Below the pieces are notes generated by a model. The model made no database searches, was not told the origin of the DNA, and worked only from the letters and a program-made list of their open reading frames with translations. 64,000 nt of DNA from Roseibium marinum (GTDB lineage: Bacteria > Pseudomonadota > Alphaproteobacteria > Rhizobiales > Stappiaceae): assembly GCF_002906165.1 (NCBI RefSeq), contig NZ_PPCN01000015.1, positions 42,973 through 106,972 on the forward strand, read 5' to 3'. The translations under genes and the position numbers were made by a program. Positions 1-8,593 of the stretch are shown piece by piece. How positions within the stretch are numbered: position 1 is the first letter of the stretch; each line of letters begins with the position of its first letter.

Positions 1-867
1 AACAAGCGCCCGACGGCTCTGATCTTCCAGAACCTTGCCCTGTTTCCGCTGATGAGCGTTGCCGACAATATCGCCTTCCCGCTGGAAGTGCGCGGTATCG
101 GCAGGAAGGAGCGCCGCAAGCGCGCGGAAGAGCTTCTGGAGATGATCGCGCTGCCCGGCGTCGGCGACAAGAAGGTTCACGAATTGTCGGGTGGGCAGCG
201 GCAGCGCGTGGCGATCGCCCGTGCGCTGGCGGTGGAGCCGGACATCCTGCTGCTCGATGAGCCACTGTCGGCTCTCGATCTGAAATTGCGGCATCACATG
301 CGCACGGAATTGCGCACGATCCAGCAGCAGGTCGGGCTGACGTTCATCTATATCACCCATGACCAGGGCGAGGCCCTGACAATGTCCGACCGGGTCGCGG
401 TGATGAATGCCGGTGTCATCGAACAGGTCGATCCGCCCGAGACGATCTACAATCGCCCCAAGACATCCTTCGTGGCGTCCTTTGTCGGCCAGTCCAACGC
501 GATCGAAGGCAAGGTAGCCTCCCAGTCGGAAACGCTGGTATCGGTCGAAACGCCGCTCGGCCGTCTGCAGGGGCGGGCCGCCGGAGGGCGCCAGTACAAG
601 ACCGGCGAGGACTGCATCCTGTTCATCCGGCCCGAGCAACTGAGCCTCGGCGACGGCCTGCCGAACGCGATAGAGGCCAAATGGGTCAAGGAAGAGTTCG
701 AGGGCAACGCGCGGCAGATGTTCCTGGAGGCGAACGGTGTTCCCCTGCGCCTGTCCCGGGTCAATCTCGGCGGCACCGCCGACACGCTGTCAGGCGCGGC
801 GATGCCGGTCGGTTTCGAACCGGACCAGGCCATCGTCCTTCCGCACGGCGTACTGGCGGGGGCATAG
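1..867 (+). CDS. ABC transporter ATP-binding protein, spermidine/putrescine (PotA) type, 5'-truncated by window
   Basis: This is the ATPase of a polyamine-type ABC importer; it powers uptake through the two permeases that follow. The frame is open from base 1, so the start and Walker A lie upstream of the window. Visible parts are the Q-loop (FQNLALFP), the signature LSGGQRQRVAIARAL, Walker B ILLLDEPLSALD, the H-loop ITHDQ, and a C-terminal TOBE-like region with FIRPEQ. The next gene starts two bases after the stop codon, so translation is likely coupled. The solute-binding protein is not in view. Polyamine specificity is inferred from overall resemblance; other organic cations or amino-acid-like solutes use the same family. 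Confidence 0.93.
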   Translation, partial: NKRPTALIFQNLALFPLMSVADNIAFPLEVRGIGRKERRKRAEELLEMIALPGVGDKKVHELSGGQRQRVAIARALAVEPDILLLDEPLSALDLKLRHHMRTELRTIQQQVGLTFIYITHDQGEALTMSDRVAVMNAGVIEQVDPPETIYNRPKTSFVASFVGQSNAIEGKVASQSETLVSVETPLGRLQGRAAGGRQYKTGEDCILFIRPEQLSLGDGLPNAIEAKWVKEEFEGNARQMFLEANGVPLRLSRVNLGGTADTLSGAAMPVGFEPDQAIVLPHGVLAGA

Positions 868-869
868 GG

Positions 870-1793
870 ATGCAGGCTCTTCGGACAGCCTTGAAGGAAA
901 TCGCCGGCAAGCACGGACTCGGCGCCGCCGCCTTTGTCGGCATCGCTGTCCTGATCTGGGTGATCTTCCTGATCGCCCTGCCGCAGATCGCAATGCTCGA
1001 CTATTCGTTCCGCTTCAACCTGCCCGCCTCGGACGTCGGCGGCCCGCAGGATGTCTATACACTCGAAAACTACGCCTATTTCTTCCAGGGTAATGACGGC
1101 ACGGTGAATACGCTCGATATCGGCATCCTGGTCAGGACGCTGGTCGCGGCGGTCTTCGTCACCTGTATCGACATCATGCTGTGCTATCCGATTGCGTTCA
1201 TCCTGGCGCATTCGGCCACCGGCGTTGCCGCGCGGATGATGGTCATCGGCCTGATCGTGCCCTTCTGGGTCAATGAAATCCTGCGCGCCTTCGCCTTCCG
1301 CGTGCTCTTCGGCGCTACGGGGCTGATCAACGGCGTCGGCATGTCGATGGGACTGTGGGACCAGCCGGTCGACTTCATCCGCGCGGATGTGGCGCTCTAT
1401 TCCGGGCTGACCTATGCCTACATTCTGCTGATGGTGTTTCCGATCTTCAACGCCGTGGAGGCGCTGGACCGGAACCAGATCGAAGCGGCGCGGGACATGG
1501 GCGCGAGCTGGTGGCGGGTGCACTGGCGGGTGGTGCTGCCGGTCGCCAAGCCGGGCATCGCCTCCGGCGCGACCATGGTGTTCATGCTGACGGCGGGGGC
1601 GCTGGCCGCCCCGCAGATCCTTGGCGGTCCGTCCAGTCTCTGGTTCACCCAGCTCATCTACCAGTGGTTCAACGAGAGCGCCAACTGGCAGCGCGGCTCG
1701 GCCTATGCGGTCATCCTGCTCATCGTCTGCATCTCCTTCGTGATGATGCTGATGCGGGTCTTCAAGGTATCCATCGGGGAGATCGGCCGATGA
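870..1793 (+). CDS. ABC transporter permease, PotB type
   Basis: This is the inner-membrane permease of the polyamine-type importer, about 307 residues. The ATG at 870 was chosen because it falls just after the ATPase stop and begins a short basic stretch before the first hydrophobic segment (VGIAVLIWVIFLIALP). About six membrane segments are visible. The coupling-helix motif region reads EAARDMGASWWRVHWRVVLP, which matches the EAA loop that docks on the ATPase. The reading frame extends upstream, but that part overlaps the ATPase gene and has no membrane character. The last four bases overlap the next permease gene (ATGA). Confidence 0.9.
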   Translation: MQALRTALKEIAGKHGLGAAAFVGIAVLIWVIFLIALPQIAMLDYSFRFNLPASDVGGPQDVYTLENYAYFFQGNDGTVNTLDIGILVRTLVAAVFVTCIDIMLCYPIAFILAHSATGVAARMMVIGLIVPFWVNEILRAFAFRVLFGATGLINGVGMSMGLWDQPVDFIRADVALYSGLTYAYILLMVFPIFNAVEALDRNQIEAARDMGASWWRVHWRVVLPVAKPGIASGATMVFMLTAGALAAPQILGGPSSLWFTQLIYQWFNESANWQRGSAYAVILLIVCISFVMMLMRVFKVSIGEIGR

Positions 1794-3040
1794 ACCGGGG
1801 CACGGGCGGCGGCGGCGTCGCGGCGGGATTTTCCCTTCTTTTCTTCTCCTTCCTGTTCGGTCCGCTGATCATCATGGTGATCACGGCGTTCAACTCCTCG
1901 TCCTTTCCGAGGATCACGCCGTGGGAGTGTTTCACCACGGAATGGTTCGGTGTTCTGTTCGCCAACGACCGGCTGATGAGCGGTCTGCTGAACAGCCTGG
2001 TGATTGCCGTCAGCGTCGTCGCCATCGCGGTGCCCATCGGCCTTGCCGGCGCACTGGCTCTTTCGGAGCTCAGCTCCCGGCTGCGGGCGGTGCTCTACAC
2101 GGTTCTGATCACACCGATCCTGATCCCGGGCGTGGTTCTGGGAATCTCGACCATCGTCTTCTGGGGCGCGCTGGGCCGCAGCGTCGGAGCGGAATATGGC
2201 TCGTTTTTCTTCGACGGCATGTTCCTGACCCTGGCCGGCCAGGTGACCTTCATATCGGCCTACGCCATGCTGGTGTTCCTGGCGAGGCTGCAAAGGTTCG
2301 ATCCGATCCTGACCGAGGCTGCCCTCGATCTGGGGGCAACGCCCGGTCAGGCTTTCCGCAAGATTCTCCTGCCGTTCCTCGGGCCGGCCATTGGGTCGGC
2401 GGCCTTCCTGACCTTCCTGGCGTCCTTCGAGAACTACAACACCACCGTGTTCACGATCCTGTCCGGCAACACCTTCACCACAGCGCTGGCCTCCAAGGTG
2501 CGGCACGGCACCGATCCCTCCCTGTCGGCGTTGGCGGTGATCATCATCGGAATTACCCTGATCGGTGCGATCGTTCATGAAGCGCACACGCGCCGCAAGG
2601 AAGTGCTGCGCACGGGCATCGCCACACGGTCGCGGATCTACGGCAATCCGGTTCTGAAGACCCTGGTCCATCCGTTGACGGTTTTCCTGATCCTCGCCGG
2701 TATCGCGGGCCTTGCCGCCTGGCAGGGCACACGGCACGACGCTTCTGTCTGCAAGCAGCAGATCCTCGACGACAAGCGTGCGCGTCAGCACGAGCTTCTG
2801 GAAGAGCAGCGCCGGAAAATGCAGGAGCAGCAGAAAACCACTGCGCCGGTGACCTCACCAGCCGATGCGGCCGGGAAAGCCAACCCGTCGCCTTTCGGCG
2901 GGGCGTTCAGCCCCAATGGCCTGGCGCCGGGACAGGAAGAGCCGGCGCCCGCCGCAGCTCCGACAGACGCGCCGGCCACGGCCAATCCTTCGCCGTTCGG
3001 AGGAGCATTCACCCCGAACGGTCTGAAGCCTTCGCAATAG
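1790..3040 (+). CDS. ABC transporter permease, PotC type, with unusual repeated C-terminal tail
   Basis: This is the second permease of the polyamine-type importer, starting at an ATG that overlaps the previous stop codon. The core (about residues 1-270) has the expected membrane segments and an EAA loop (TEAALDLGATPGQAFRKILL). At 416 residues it is far longer than the usual 260-280. The extra part holds one further hydrophobic segment (LTVFLILAGIAGLAAW), a charged Gln/Glu/Lys-rich stretch, and a Pro/Ala-rich tail with two copies of NPSPFGGAF(S/T)PNGL starting near residues 365 and 399. The tail is probably an added domain of unknown role. It stays in frame to a normal stop and shows no sign of a frameshift fusion. 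Confidence 0.9.
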   Translation: MNRGTGGGGVAAGFSLLFFSFLFGPLIIMVITAFNSSSFPRITPWECFTTEWFGVLFANDRLMSGLLNSLVIAVSVVAIAVPIGLAGALALSELSSRLRAVLYTVLITPILIPGVVLGISTIVFWGALGRSVGAEYGSFFFDGMFLTLAGQVTFISAYAMLVFLARLQRFDPILTEAALDLGATPGQAFRKILLPFLGPAIGSAAFLTFLASFENYNTTVFTILSGNTFTTALASKVRHGTDPSLSALAVIIIGITLIGAIVHEAHTRRKEVLRTGIATRSRIYGNPVLKTLVHPLTVFLILAGIAGLAAWQGTRHDASVCKQQILDDKRARQHELLEEQRRKMQEQQKTTAPVTSPADAAGKANPSPFGGAFSPNGLAPGQEEPAPAAAPTDAPATANPSPFGGAFTPNGLKPSQ

Positions 3041-3109
3041 GCTCAGGGTGAAGGTGTTGTGTTTGCGTCGGACTGATTTCTGGTTGCTGGGGAAAAGCAC
3101 GGAAGGCCC

Positions 3110-3137
3110 GGCACCCGGTCGCTGTCGACCGGGCGCC
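3110..3137. terminator. bidirectional terminator-like hairpin
   Basis: An inverted repeat lies between the convergent ends of the PotC-type gene and the FmdB-like gene: 8 perfect base pairs (CCCGGTCG / CGACCGGG) around a CTGT loop, extended by GGC/GCC after one mismatch. It is followed on the plus strand by TGTTGTTT. Location and shape fit a terminator shared by both operons. Confidence 0.6.
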
Positions 3138-3144
3138 TGTTGTT

Positions 3145-3519
3145 TCAGTGGCTGATCATCCATGGCCGTTTTGAGGGGAAGGTCTTGCTGCCGTCGGCCT
3201 TGTAGACCGCGCTGGAGCGGAAGTTTCCCTTGCCGCCCGAGCAGCAGGAACACCCGGACGGATGGCGTTTGCGGGCTTCCTTCGCCCGGTCCTCCCGTCC
3301 GGATCTGGTCGAGAAGGCCGGGTTGTGGCGGGCGACCTCGTTGCGCTCATGGGCCGAGCGCTGTTCTGTTGAAAGACCCGGCATGTTCGGCGCCCGCAGG
3401 AGGGCCCTGGGGGCCTCCTGCCTGCACGCCGGACATTCGATAGGATCGGCATGCGCGGACATCGGCCGCTGGGCGGTGATCGGTCCGCAGGATGCGCAGA
3501 GATAGTCATAGACCGGCAT
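3145..3519 (-). CDS. FmdB-family zinc-ribbon protein
   Basis: A small protein (124 residues) beginning MPVYDYLCASCG, the classic opening of the FmdB zinc-ribbon family, followed by a second pair CPAC about 20 residues later; together these make a four-cysteine zinc site. The C-terminal half is basic and has another cysteine pair (SGCSCCSGG). It is the last gene of the amide operon, nine bases after formamidase. In Methylophilus methylotrophus fmdB sits beside fmdA and was proposed to be regulatory. Whether it regulates, or assists the enzyme, cannot be read from the sequence. Confidence 0.85.
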   Translation of the reverse strand: MPVYDYLCASCGPITAQRPMSAHADPIECPACRQEAPRALLRAPNMPGLSTEQRSAHERNEVARHNPAFSTRSGREDRAKEARKRHPSGCSCCSGGKGNFRSSAVYKADGSKTFPSKRPWMISH

Positions 3520-3528
3520 GGGTGCTCC

Positions 3529-4758
3529 TTAAAGATCCGGTGCCAGCGGCACGTCGATGGACCCGTCGAGATGTTTCACCGGCCCGTCCGAACCCGGCAT
3601 CATGTCGAATTCGAAGATGTCGGTGGGCAGCCACAAGGTAGCGCAGGCATTGGGGATATCGACCACTCCGGAGATATGTCCCTGCACCGGGGCGGTGCCG
3701 AGAATGGCGTAGGCCTGGGCGCCGGTGTAGCCGAATTTCTTCATGTATTCGATGGCGTTGAGACAGGCCATGCGATAGGCGATATGGACGTCCAGGTAAT
3801 GCTGGGTGCCGGCCTCGTCGACGGAAATGCCTTCGAAGATCAGGTAGTCGTCGTATTTCGGCGTGATCGGTGAGGGCTTGAAGATCGGGTTCCTGACGCC
3901 GTATTTGGCGATCCCGTCCTTGATGAGCGTCACACGGATGTGCAGCCAGCCCGCCATCTCGATGGCGCCGCAGAAGGTGATCTCGCCGTCGCCCTGGCTG
4001 AAGTGCAGGTCGCCCATGGAGAGACCGGCCCCGTCCACATAGACCGGGAAGTAGATCTTCGAACCGCGGGACAGATCCTTGATGTCGCAGTTGCCGCCAT
4101 GTTCGCGCGGCGGCACGGTGCGGGCGCCTTCCGCGGCGGCCTTGTCCCTTGCCTCGCCTTTCATCTGGCCCATATGCGCCGACTGGGTGTTTGGCAGGGC
4201 GGCAAGGGCAGGAACGCGGTCCGGATCGGTGTTGAAGAGAGACGTCTCGCGCTCGTTCCAGGTGTCGAGCATCTTGCGGTCCGGCAGGCAGCCGATCAGG
4301 CCGGGGTGGATCAGCCCGGCATAGTTGACGCCCGGTACGTGGCGCGACCGGGTGAACATGCCCTCGATGTCCCAGATCGACTTCTGCGCTTGCGGGAAAT
4401 GTTCGGTCAGGAAACCGCCGCCGTTCTGCTTGGAGAAGAAGCCGTTGAAGCCCCAGAGCATCTCTTCCTTGGCGCCGATGTCGAGAATGTCGACCACCAG
4501 AAGATCGCCCGGCTCGGCTCCTTTGACGCCGATGGGGCCTGACAGATAGTGCACCTGTTCCAGTTCCACGTCGCGCACGTCGGCGGCATCGTCGTCGTTC
4601 TTGATCTGGCCGCCGGTCCAGTCGTAGGTCTCGATCTTGAAGTCGTCGCCCGGCTCTACCCACACGGCCATCGGGATATCCGGATGCCAGCGGTTGTGGA
4701 TCTTCTCGTTGGTATGCGGAGACTCGCTCAAGTCTACCGAGATCAGCGTATCAGCCAT
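3529..4758 (-). CDS. fmdA: formamidase / acetamidase family enzyme
   Basis: Hydrolyses formamide (or a related short amide) to ammonia and the acid in the cytoplasm. The 409-residue product has the FmdA/AmdA family layout: RWHPDIP near the N-terminus, GVNYAGLIHPGLIGC, GNCDIKDLSRGSK and MGDLHFSQGDGE, all strongly conserved regions of this family. Length matches the family. The start has a good ribosome site (GAGGAGAACCCC). It lies 62 bases after the Urt-type ATPase gene and is co-directional with it, so imported substrate is delivered to this enzyme. Acetamide specificity is the main alternative. Confidence 0.93.
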   Translation of the reverse strand: MADTLISVDLSESPHTNEKIHNRWHPDIPMAVWVEPGDDFKIETYDWTGGQIKNDDDAADVRDVELEQVHYLSGPIGVKGAEPGDLLVVDILDIGAKEEMLWGFNGFFSKQNGGGFLTEHFPQAQKSIWDIEGMFTRSRHVPGVNYAGLIHPGLIGCLPDRKMLDTWNERETSLFNTDPDRVPALAALPNTQSAHMGQMKGEARDKAAAEGARTVPPREHGGNCDIKDLSRGSKIYFPVYVDGAGLSMGDLHFSQGDGEITFCGAIEMAGWLHIRVTLIKDGIAKYGVRNPIFKPSPITPKYDDYLIFEGISVDEAGTQHYLDVHIAYRMACLNAIEYMKKFGYTGAQAYAILGTAPVQGHISGVVDIPNACATLWLPTDIFEFDMMPGSDGPVKHLDGSIDVPLAPDL

Positions 4759-4820
4759 GGGGTTCTCCTCTTGAAAATGCGCCGTGTTGTCGAGCGCGGT
4801 TGAACTTTGAAAGCTCCGGT

Positions 4821-5510
4821 TCAGACGGACAGGAAGGCGGAGACCTTCGCCTCGTCGACATCGGCACGCGGTTCGTCATGGACGAGCTTGCCGTTTTCCA
4901 GAACGAGGACGCGGTCGGCGACATCGAGCGCGAAGGACAGGACCTGTTCGGACACGACGATGGAAAGGCCGCGCTCGTCACGGATGCGTTTGAGCACGCG
5001 GGCCATTTCGCGGATGATCGACGGCTGGATGCCTTCGGTCGGCTCGTCCAGCAACAGGACCTTGGGATTGGTGGCCAGCGCCCGGGCGATGGCGAGTTGC
5101 TGCTGCTGGCCGCCGGAGAGGTTGCCGCCGCGCCGGCCCTTCATGTCGAGCAGCACCGGGAAGAGTTCGTAGATGTCCCCCGGCACCTTGCTTCGCCCGC
5201 TGATGGTGAGGCCGGTCTCGATATTCTCCTCGACCGTCATGGTCGGGAAGATCATCCGGCCCTGCGGCACATAGGCGATGCCCCTGGCGACCCGCTCGTA
5301 GCTTTTGAGCGTGGTGATGTCGACGCCATCGACGGCGGCGTTGCCGTTGCTGGTCGCAACGATGCCCATCAGCGATTTCATCAGCGTGGTCTTGCCCATG
5401 CCGTTGCGGCCCATGATGGCGATGATCTCGCCAGGTGCGACCGTGAAATCCAGCCCGTGCAGCACTTCGCTCTGGCCATATGCGACGTGGTAATGCGCAA
5501 CATTCAGCAT
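4821..5510 (-). CDS. urtE: urea/short-chain amide ABC transporter ATP-binding protein UrtE
   Basis: One of two ATPases of the branched-chain/urea-type importer, 229 residues. Walker A is GRNGMGKTT, the signature LSGGQQQQLAIARAL, and Walker B VLLLDEPTEGIQPSII; the glycine-isoleucine-glutamine variant after Walker B is typical of UrtE/LivF. Ribosome site GGAGAGAGCC precedes the ATG. It follows urtD by nine bases and precedes formamidase. Real substrate may be formamide or another amide rather than urea, given the neighbour. Confidence 0.92.
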   Translation of the reverse strand: MLNVAHYHVAYGQSEVLHGLDFTVAPGEIIAIMGRNGMGKTTLMKSLMGIVATSNGNAAVDGVDITTLKSYERVARGIAYVPQGRMIFPTMTVEENIETGLTISGRSKVPGDIYELFPVLLDMKGRRGGNLSGGQQQQLAIARALATNPKVLLLDEPTEGIQPSIIREMARVLKRIRDERGLSIVVSEQVLSFALDVADRVLVLENGKLVHDEPRADVDEAKVSAFLSV

Positions 5511-5519
5511 GGCTCTCTC

Positions 5520-6275
5520 CTAATGTCCCAGATAGACGTCGATGACTTTCGGGTCGGCTTGCACCTTGGCCATGGAGCCCTCGGAGAGGATCTTGCCCTG
5601 ATGCAGGACCGTGACGCGGTGGGCGATGTCCTCGACGAATTTCATGTCGTGCTCGACAACCATCACCGAGCGCCCCTTGGTGATCTCGTTGAGGAGTTTC
5701 GCGGTCTGCTTGCGTTCCGAGACGCTCATTCCCGCAACCGGTTCGTCCAGCATGAGGAGTTCGGGGTCCTGGATGAGCAGCATGCCGATTTCCAGCCACT
5801 GCTTCTGACCGTGGCTGAGAAAGGCGGCCTGGGTGTCCAGAAGCTCCTTCAGGAACACCATCGCCGCGATTTCGTGGACGCGGTCGATGACTTCGGCATC
5901 GCGCTTGAAGGCGAGCGCGCCGAACACGCTGCGGCCGCGCGGGAAGGAGATCTCCAGGTTCTCGAAGACGGTCAGGTCCTCGTAGATCGACGGGTTCTGG
6001 AACTTCCGGCCGACCCCTTCGCGGACGATCTCATGCTCGCGCATCTCGGTCAGCTCCCTGTTGCGGAACTTGATCGAGCCGTCCGTCGCCTTGGTGCGGC
6101 CGCAGATCAGGTCGAGGACGGTGGTCTTGCCGGCGCCATTGGGGCCGATGATGACGTGGATCTCGTTCTCGTCGACATAAAGATTGAGGTCGTTGACCGC
6201 CTTGAAACCGTCGAAGGAGACCGTCAGGTTTTCGATGGCGAGCAGGAAGTCCGTGTTGTTGGTAACGGTGTTCAT
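5520..6275 (-). CDS. urtD: urea/short-chain amide ABC transporter ATP-binding protein UrtD
   Basis: The partner ATPase of the importer, 251 residues. Walker A is GPNGAGKTTVLDLICG. The signature LSHGQKQWLEIGMLL and Walker B LLMLDEPVAGMS are hallmark variants of UrtD, clearly different from ordinary LivG. The H-loop reads VVEHDM. The gene starts 12 bases downstream of urtC and is followed directly by urtE, giving the standard urtC-D-E order on the minus strand. Confidence 0.93.
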   Translation of the reverse strand: MNTVTNNTDFLLAIENLTVSFDGFKAVNDLNLYVDENEIHVIIGPNGAGKTTVLDLICGRTKATDGSIKFRNRELTEMREHEIVREGVGRKFQNPSIYEDLTVFENLEISFPRGRSVFGALAFKRDAEVIDRVHEIAAMVFLKELLDTQAAFLSHGQKQWLEIGMLLIQDPELLMLDEPVAGMSVSERKQTAKLLNEITKGRSVMVVEHDMKFVEDIAHRVTVLHQGKILSEGSMAKVQADPKVIDVYLGH

Positions 6276-6287
6276 CGGGGTGCGCTC

Positions 6288-7457
6288 CTACTCTGCGGGC
6301 CTGGCGGCGGGTTCGGGTTCAAACGCCGGTGTGTCGAGAGGACCGGCGCCGGTGAAGCCTCCCGCCGGAGGTTTGCGGAAGATCCAGCGGTCGACATGCG
6401 GCGCCAGATAGCTGCGGTAGAGACCGGACAGACCGTTCGGGAACACCAGCACCACGGCGATGAAGAGAGCGCCGAGGCCGAAGAGCCAGAGTTCCGGGAA
6501 GGTTTCAGAAAAGGTGGTCTTGGCCCAGTTGACCAGCAGCGTTCCGTAGACCGCGCCGAAGATCGACAGGCGGCCGCCGACCGCGCAGAAGATCACCATC
6601 TCGATGGAGGGCACGATGCCGACGAAGGAGGGCGACATGAAGCCGACCTGCAGCGTGAACATGGCCCCGCCGATGGCGGAGAGGACGGCGGCGAAGCAGA
6701 AAACGAATATCTTGAAGTTGGCGACGTCGTAGCCGGAAAAGCGGACCCTGTCCTCCTTGTCGCGCAGGGCCACGAGAAGCCGGCCGAGCTTGCTCTGCAG
6801 CACGAACTGGCAGAGCACCAGAACGCCGATCAGCAGCGCGCCGTTGACGTAGTAGAGGATGTATTTGGCCTCGTCGGTGCGGATGTCCCAGCCTTTCAGT
6901 GTCCTGAGATCGGTGATGCCGTTGACGCCGCCGGTGTAGCCCTGCTGGCCGATGATCAGGATCGTCAGGATTGCCGCGATCGCCTGGGTGATGATGGCGA
7001 AATAGACCCCGCCCACGCGGCGCTTGAACATCGCGGCGCCGATGACGAAAGCAAACAGCGCCGGGACGACGAGGATCGCTACAAGCGTGAAGGTCAGGCT
7101 GTTGAAAGGTTCCCAGAACCAGGGCAGTTCCGTGATCTGGTTCCAGTCCATGAAGTCCGGAATGCCGGGTGTGGACTGGATGGCGGTCGCCTCCGGGGTG
7201 GAGGATTCCAGTTTCAGATACATGGCCATGCAGTAACCGCCGAGGCCGAAGAAGACGCCCTGGCCGAGGCTGAGGATACCGCCCTTGCCCCAGCACAGCA
7301 CCAGACCGATCGCGACGAAGGCATAGGTCAGATATTTGCCGAACAGGTTGAGCCTGAAAATGTCCATGGACATCGGCATGACGACGAAAAGCACCGCGGC
7401 CAGGATGAGAAGGGCAAGGATGTCCTGTCGCGCCATGAAGGATTTAACGTTGGTCAT
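6288..7457 (-). CDS. urtC: urea/short-chain amide ABC transporter permease UrtC
   Basis: A membrane permease of 389 residues with about ten hydrophobic segments, for example ILALLILAAVLFVVMPMSM near the N-terminus and LWLFGLGALFIAVVLVFPNGL near the C-terminus. The length and the conserved GKGGILSLGQGVFFGLGGYC segment match UrtC/LivM. The start has a strong ribosome site (GAGGAGGTTTCC). It forms the channel with urtB, 10 bases upstream. The C-terminal tail is Pro/Ala-rich. Confidence 0.92.
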   Translation of the reverse strand: MTNVKSFMARQDILALLILAAVLFVVMPMSMDIFRLNLFGKYLTYAFVAIGLVLCWGKGGILSLGQGVFFGLGGYCMAMYLKLESSTPEATAIQSTPGIPDFMDWNQITELPWFWEPFNSLTFTLVAILVVPALFAFVIGAAMFKRRVGGVYFAIITQAIAAILTILIIGQQGYTGGVNGITDLRTLKGWDIRTDEAKYILYYVNGALLIGVLVLCQFVLQSKLGRLLVALRDKEDRVRFSGYDVANFKIFVFCFAAVLSAIGGAMFTLQVGFMSPSFVGIVPSIEMVIFCAVGGRLSIFGAVYGTLLVNWAKTTFSETFPELWLFGLGALFIAVVLVFPNGLSGLYRSYLAPHVDRWIFRKPPAGGFTGAGPLDTPAFEPEPAARPAE

Positions 7458-7467
7458 GGAAACCTCC

Positions 7468-8394
7468 TCAGCGGCGGATCTTGTGGGAGAACAGGCCTTC
7501 CGGGCGCAGCATCAGGATGCCGACCACGGTCAGGAGCGTGAGAACCTTGGCCATCGAACCGGAGAGGAAGAACTCCATCGTCGACTGCGCCTGGCTGATG
7601 GCGAAGGAGGAGGCGATGGTGCCGAGCAGGCTGGCCGCGCCGCCGAAGACGACGATCAGGAAGGTGTCGACGATATAGAGCTGGCCGGCGGTCGGTCCGG
7701 TGGATCCGATCATGGTGAAGGCGCTGCCTGCCACGCCGGCGATGCCGCAACCGAGGGCGAAGGTCATGCGGTCGACCCTCTCCGTGTTGATGCCGACGGC
7801 GCCTGCCATAACCCGGTTCTGCACCACGGCCCGGGACTGCATGCCAGTACGCGAGCGAAACATCAGGAAATAGACGCTGACCGCGATCACCAGCGTCAGC
7901 ACCATGACGAAGATCCCGTTGATCGGAATTTCAATGATGTCGCTGAGCGGCACCGAGCCGAGCAGCCAGTTGGGCAGCGTCACACCGACTTCGCGTGCGC
8001 CGAAGATCGAGCGGTAGGCCTGCTGCAGGATGAGGCTGAGGCCCCAGGTGGCCAGCAGCGTGTCGAGAGGCCTGCGGTAGAGATGCCGGATCAGCGACCA
8101 TTCCACCAGCGCTCCAAGCGCTCCGGCGGCGAAAAAGGCCAGGATCATGGCGAAGAAGAAATAGACGCCGAACAGTGCGGGGATAAACGCTTCGACGAAG
8201 TTGGAGCACAGATAGGTGACATAGGCGCCGAGGATCATGAACTCGCCGTGAGCCATGTTGATGACGCCCATCTGACCGAAAATGATTGCAAGACCCAGAG
8301 CCATCAGGACGAACACGGAAAACAGGATCAGTCCGGCAAAGCCCTGCATGGCGAAAATGGACCCGAGTTCTGTCCATGTGTAATCGGCGAACAT
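7468..8394 (-). CDS. urtB: urea/short-chain amide ABC transporter permease UrtB
   Basis: The second permease, 308 residues, LivH-like: ALGLAIIFGQMGVINMAHGEF and RPLDTLLATWGLSLILQQAYR are conserved family regions. The ATG at 8394 is preferred because GGAG lies nine bases before it. An in-frame ATG at 8409 would add METRA, and longer upstream extensions are low-complexity and lie in the hairpin-rich spacer. Some UrtB proteins carry a long periplasmic N-terminal region; this one does not, which also fits the FmdE-type permeases of formamide systems. Confidence 0.9.
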   Translation of the reverse strand: MFADYTWTELGSIFAMQGFAGLILFSVFVLMALGLAIIFGQMGVINMAHGEFMILGAYVTYLCSNFVEAFIPALFGVYFFFAMILAFFAAGALGALVEWSLIRHLYRRPLDTLLATWGLSLILQQAYRSIFGAREVGVTLPNWLLGSVPLSDIIEIPINGIFVMVLTLVIAVSVYFLMFRSRTGMQSRAVVQNRVMAGAVGINTERVDRMTFALGCGIAGVAGSAFTMIGSTGPTAGQLYIVDTFLIVVFGGAASLLGTIASSFAISQAQSTMEFFLSGSMAKVLTLLTVVGILMLRPEGLFSHKIRR

Positions 8395-8476
8395 TGCGCG
8401 CGTCTCCATGCTGCGGGGCCGGCGTTGCGAACCTGCGCCCCTCTTTCGGGAAGAAATTCTGGAACGGTGTCGGAGT

Positions 8477-8539
8477 GGGGCGCCGCGCAGGCTGCATCCG
8501 AGCAGCGCCCCGGGTGTGACCCGCCTTGATGGAGCGGGT
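8477..8539 (-). other. hairpins in the spacer between binding-protein and permease genes
   Basis: The 199-base gap between the urtA stop and the urtB start contains at least two inverted repeats: GGGGCGC/GCGCCCC at 8477-8483 and 8505-8511, and ACCCGC/GCGGGT at 8519-8524 and 8534-8539. Such stems after a solute-binding-protein gene commonly protect its transcript or attenuate the downstream permeases, so that binding protein is made in excess. No T-run follows, so full termination is unlikely. Confidence 0.45.
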
Positions 8540-8593
8540 GGTTCCTCCCTTGGACCTCCCCAGGGCCTGCCCGGGGGGGAGATCAACCAGGCC

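Noticed and set aside
4800..7541. A 913-codon open frame on the plus strand across the importer genes
   Set aside because: It is antisense to urtE, urtD and urtC, which have clear motifs. The translation is rich in Asp, Gly, His and Arg with no domain, as expected for the opposite strand of GC-rich genes.
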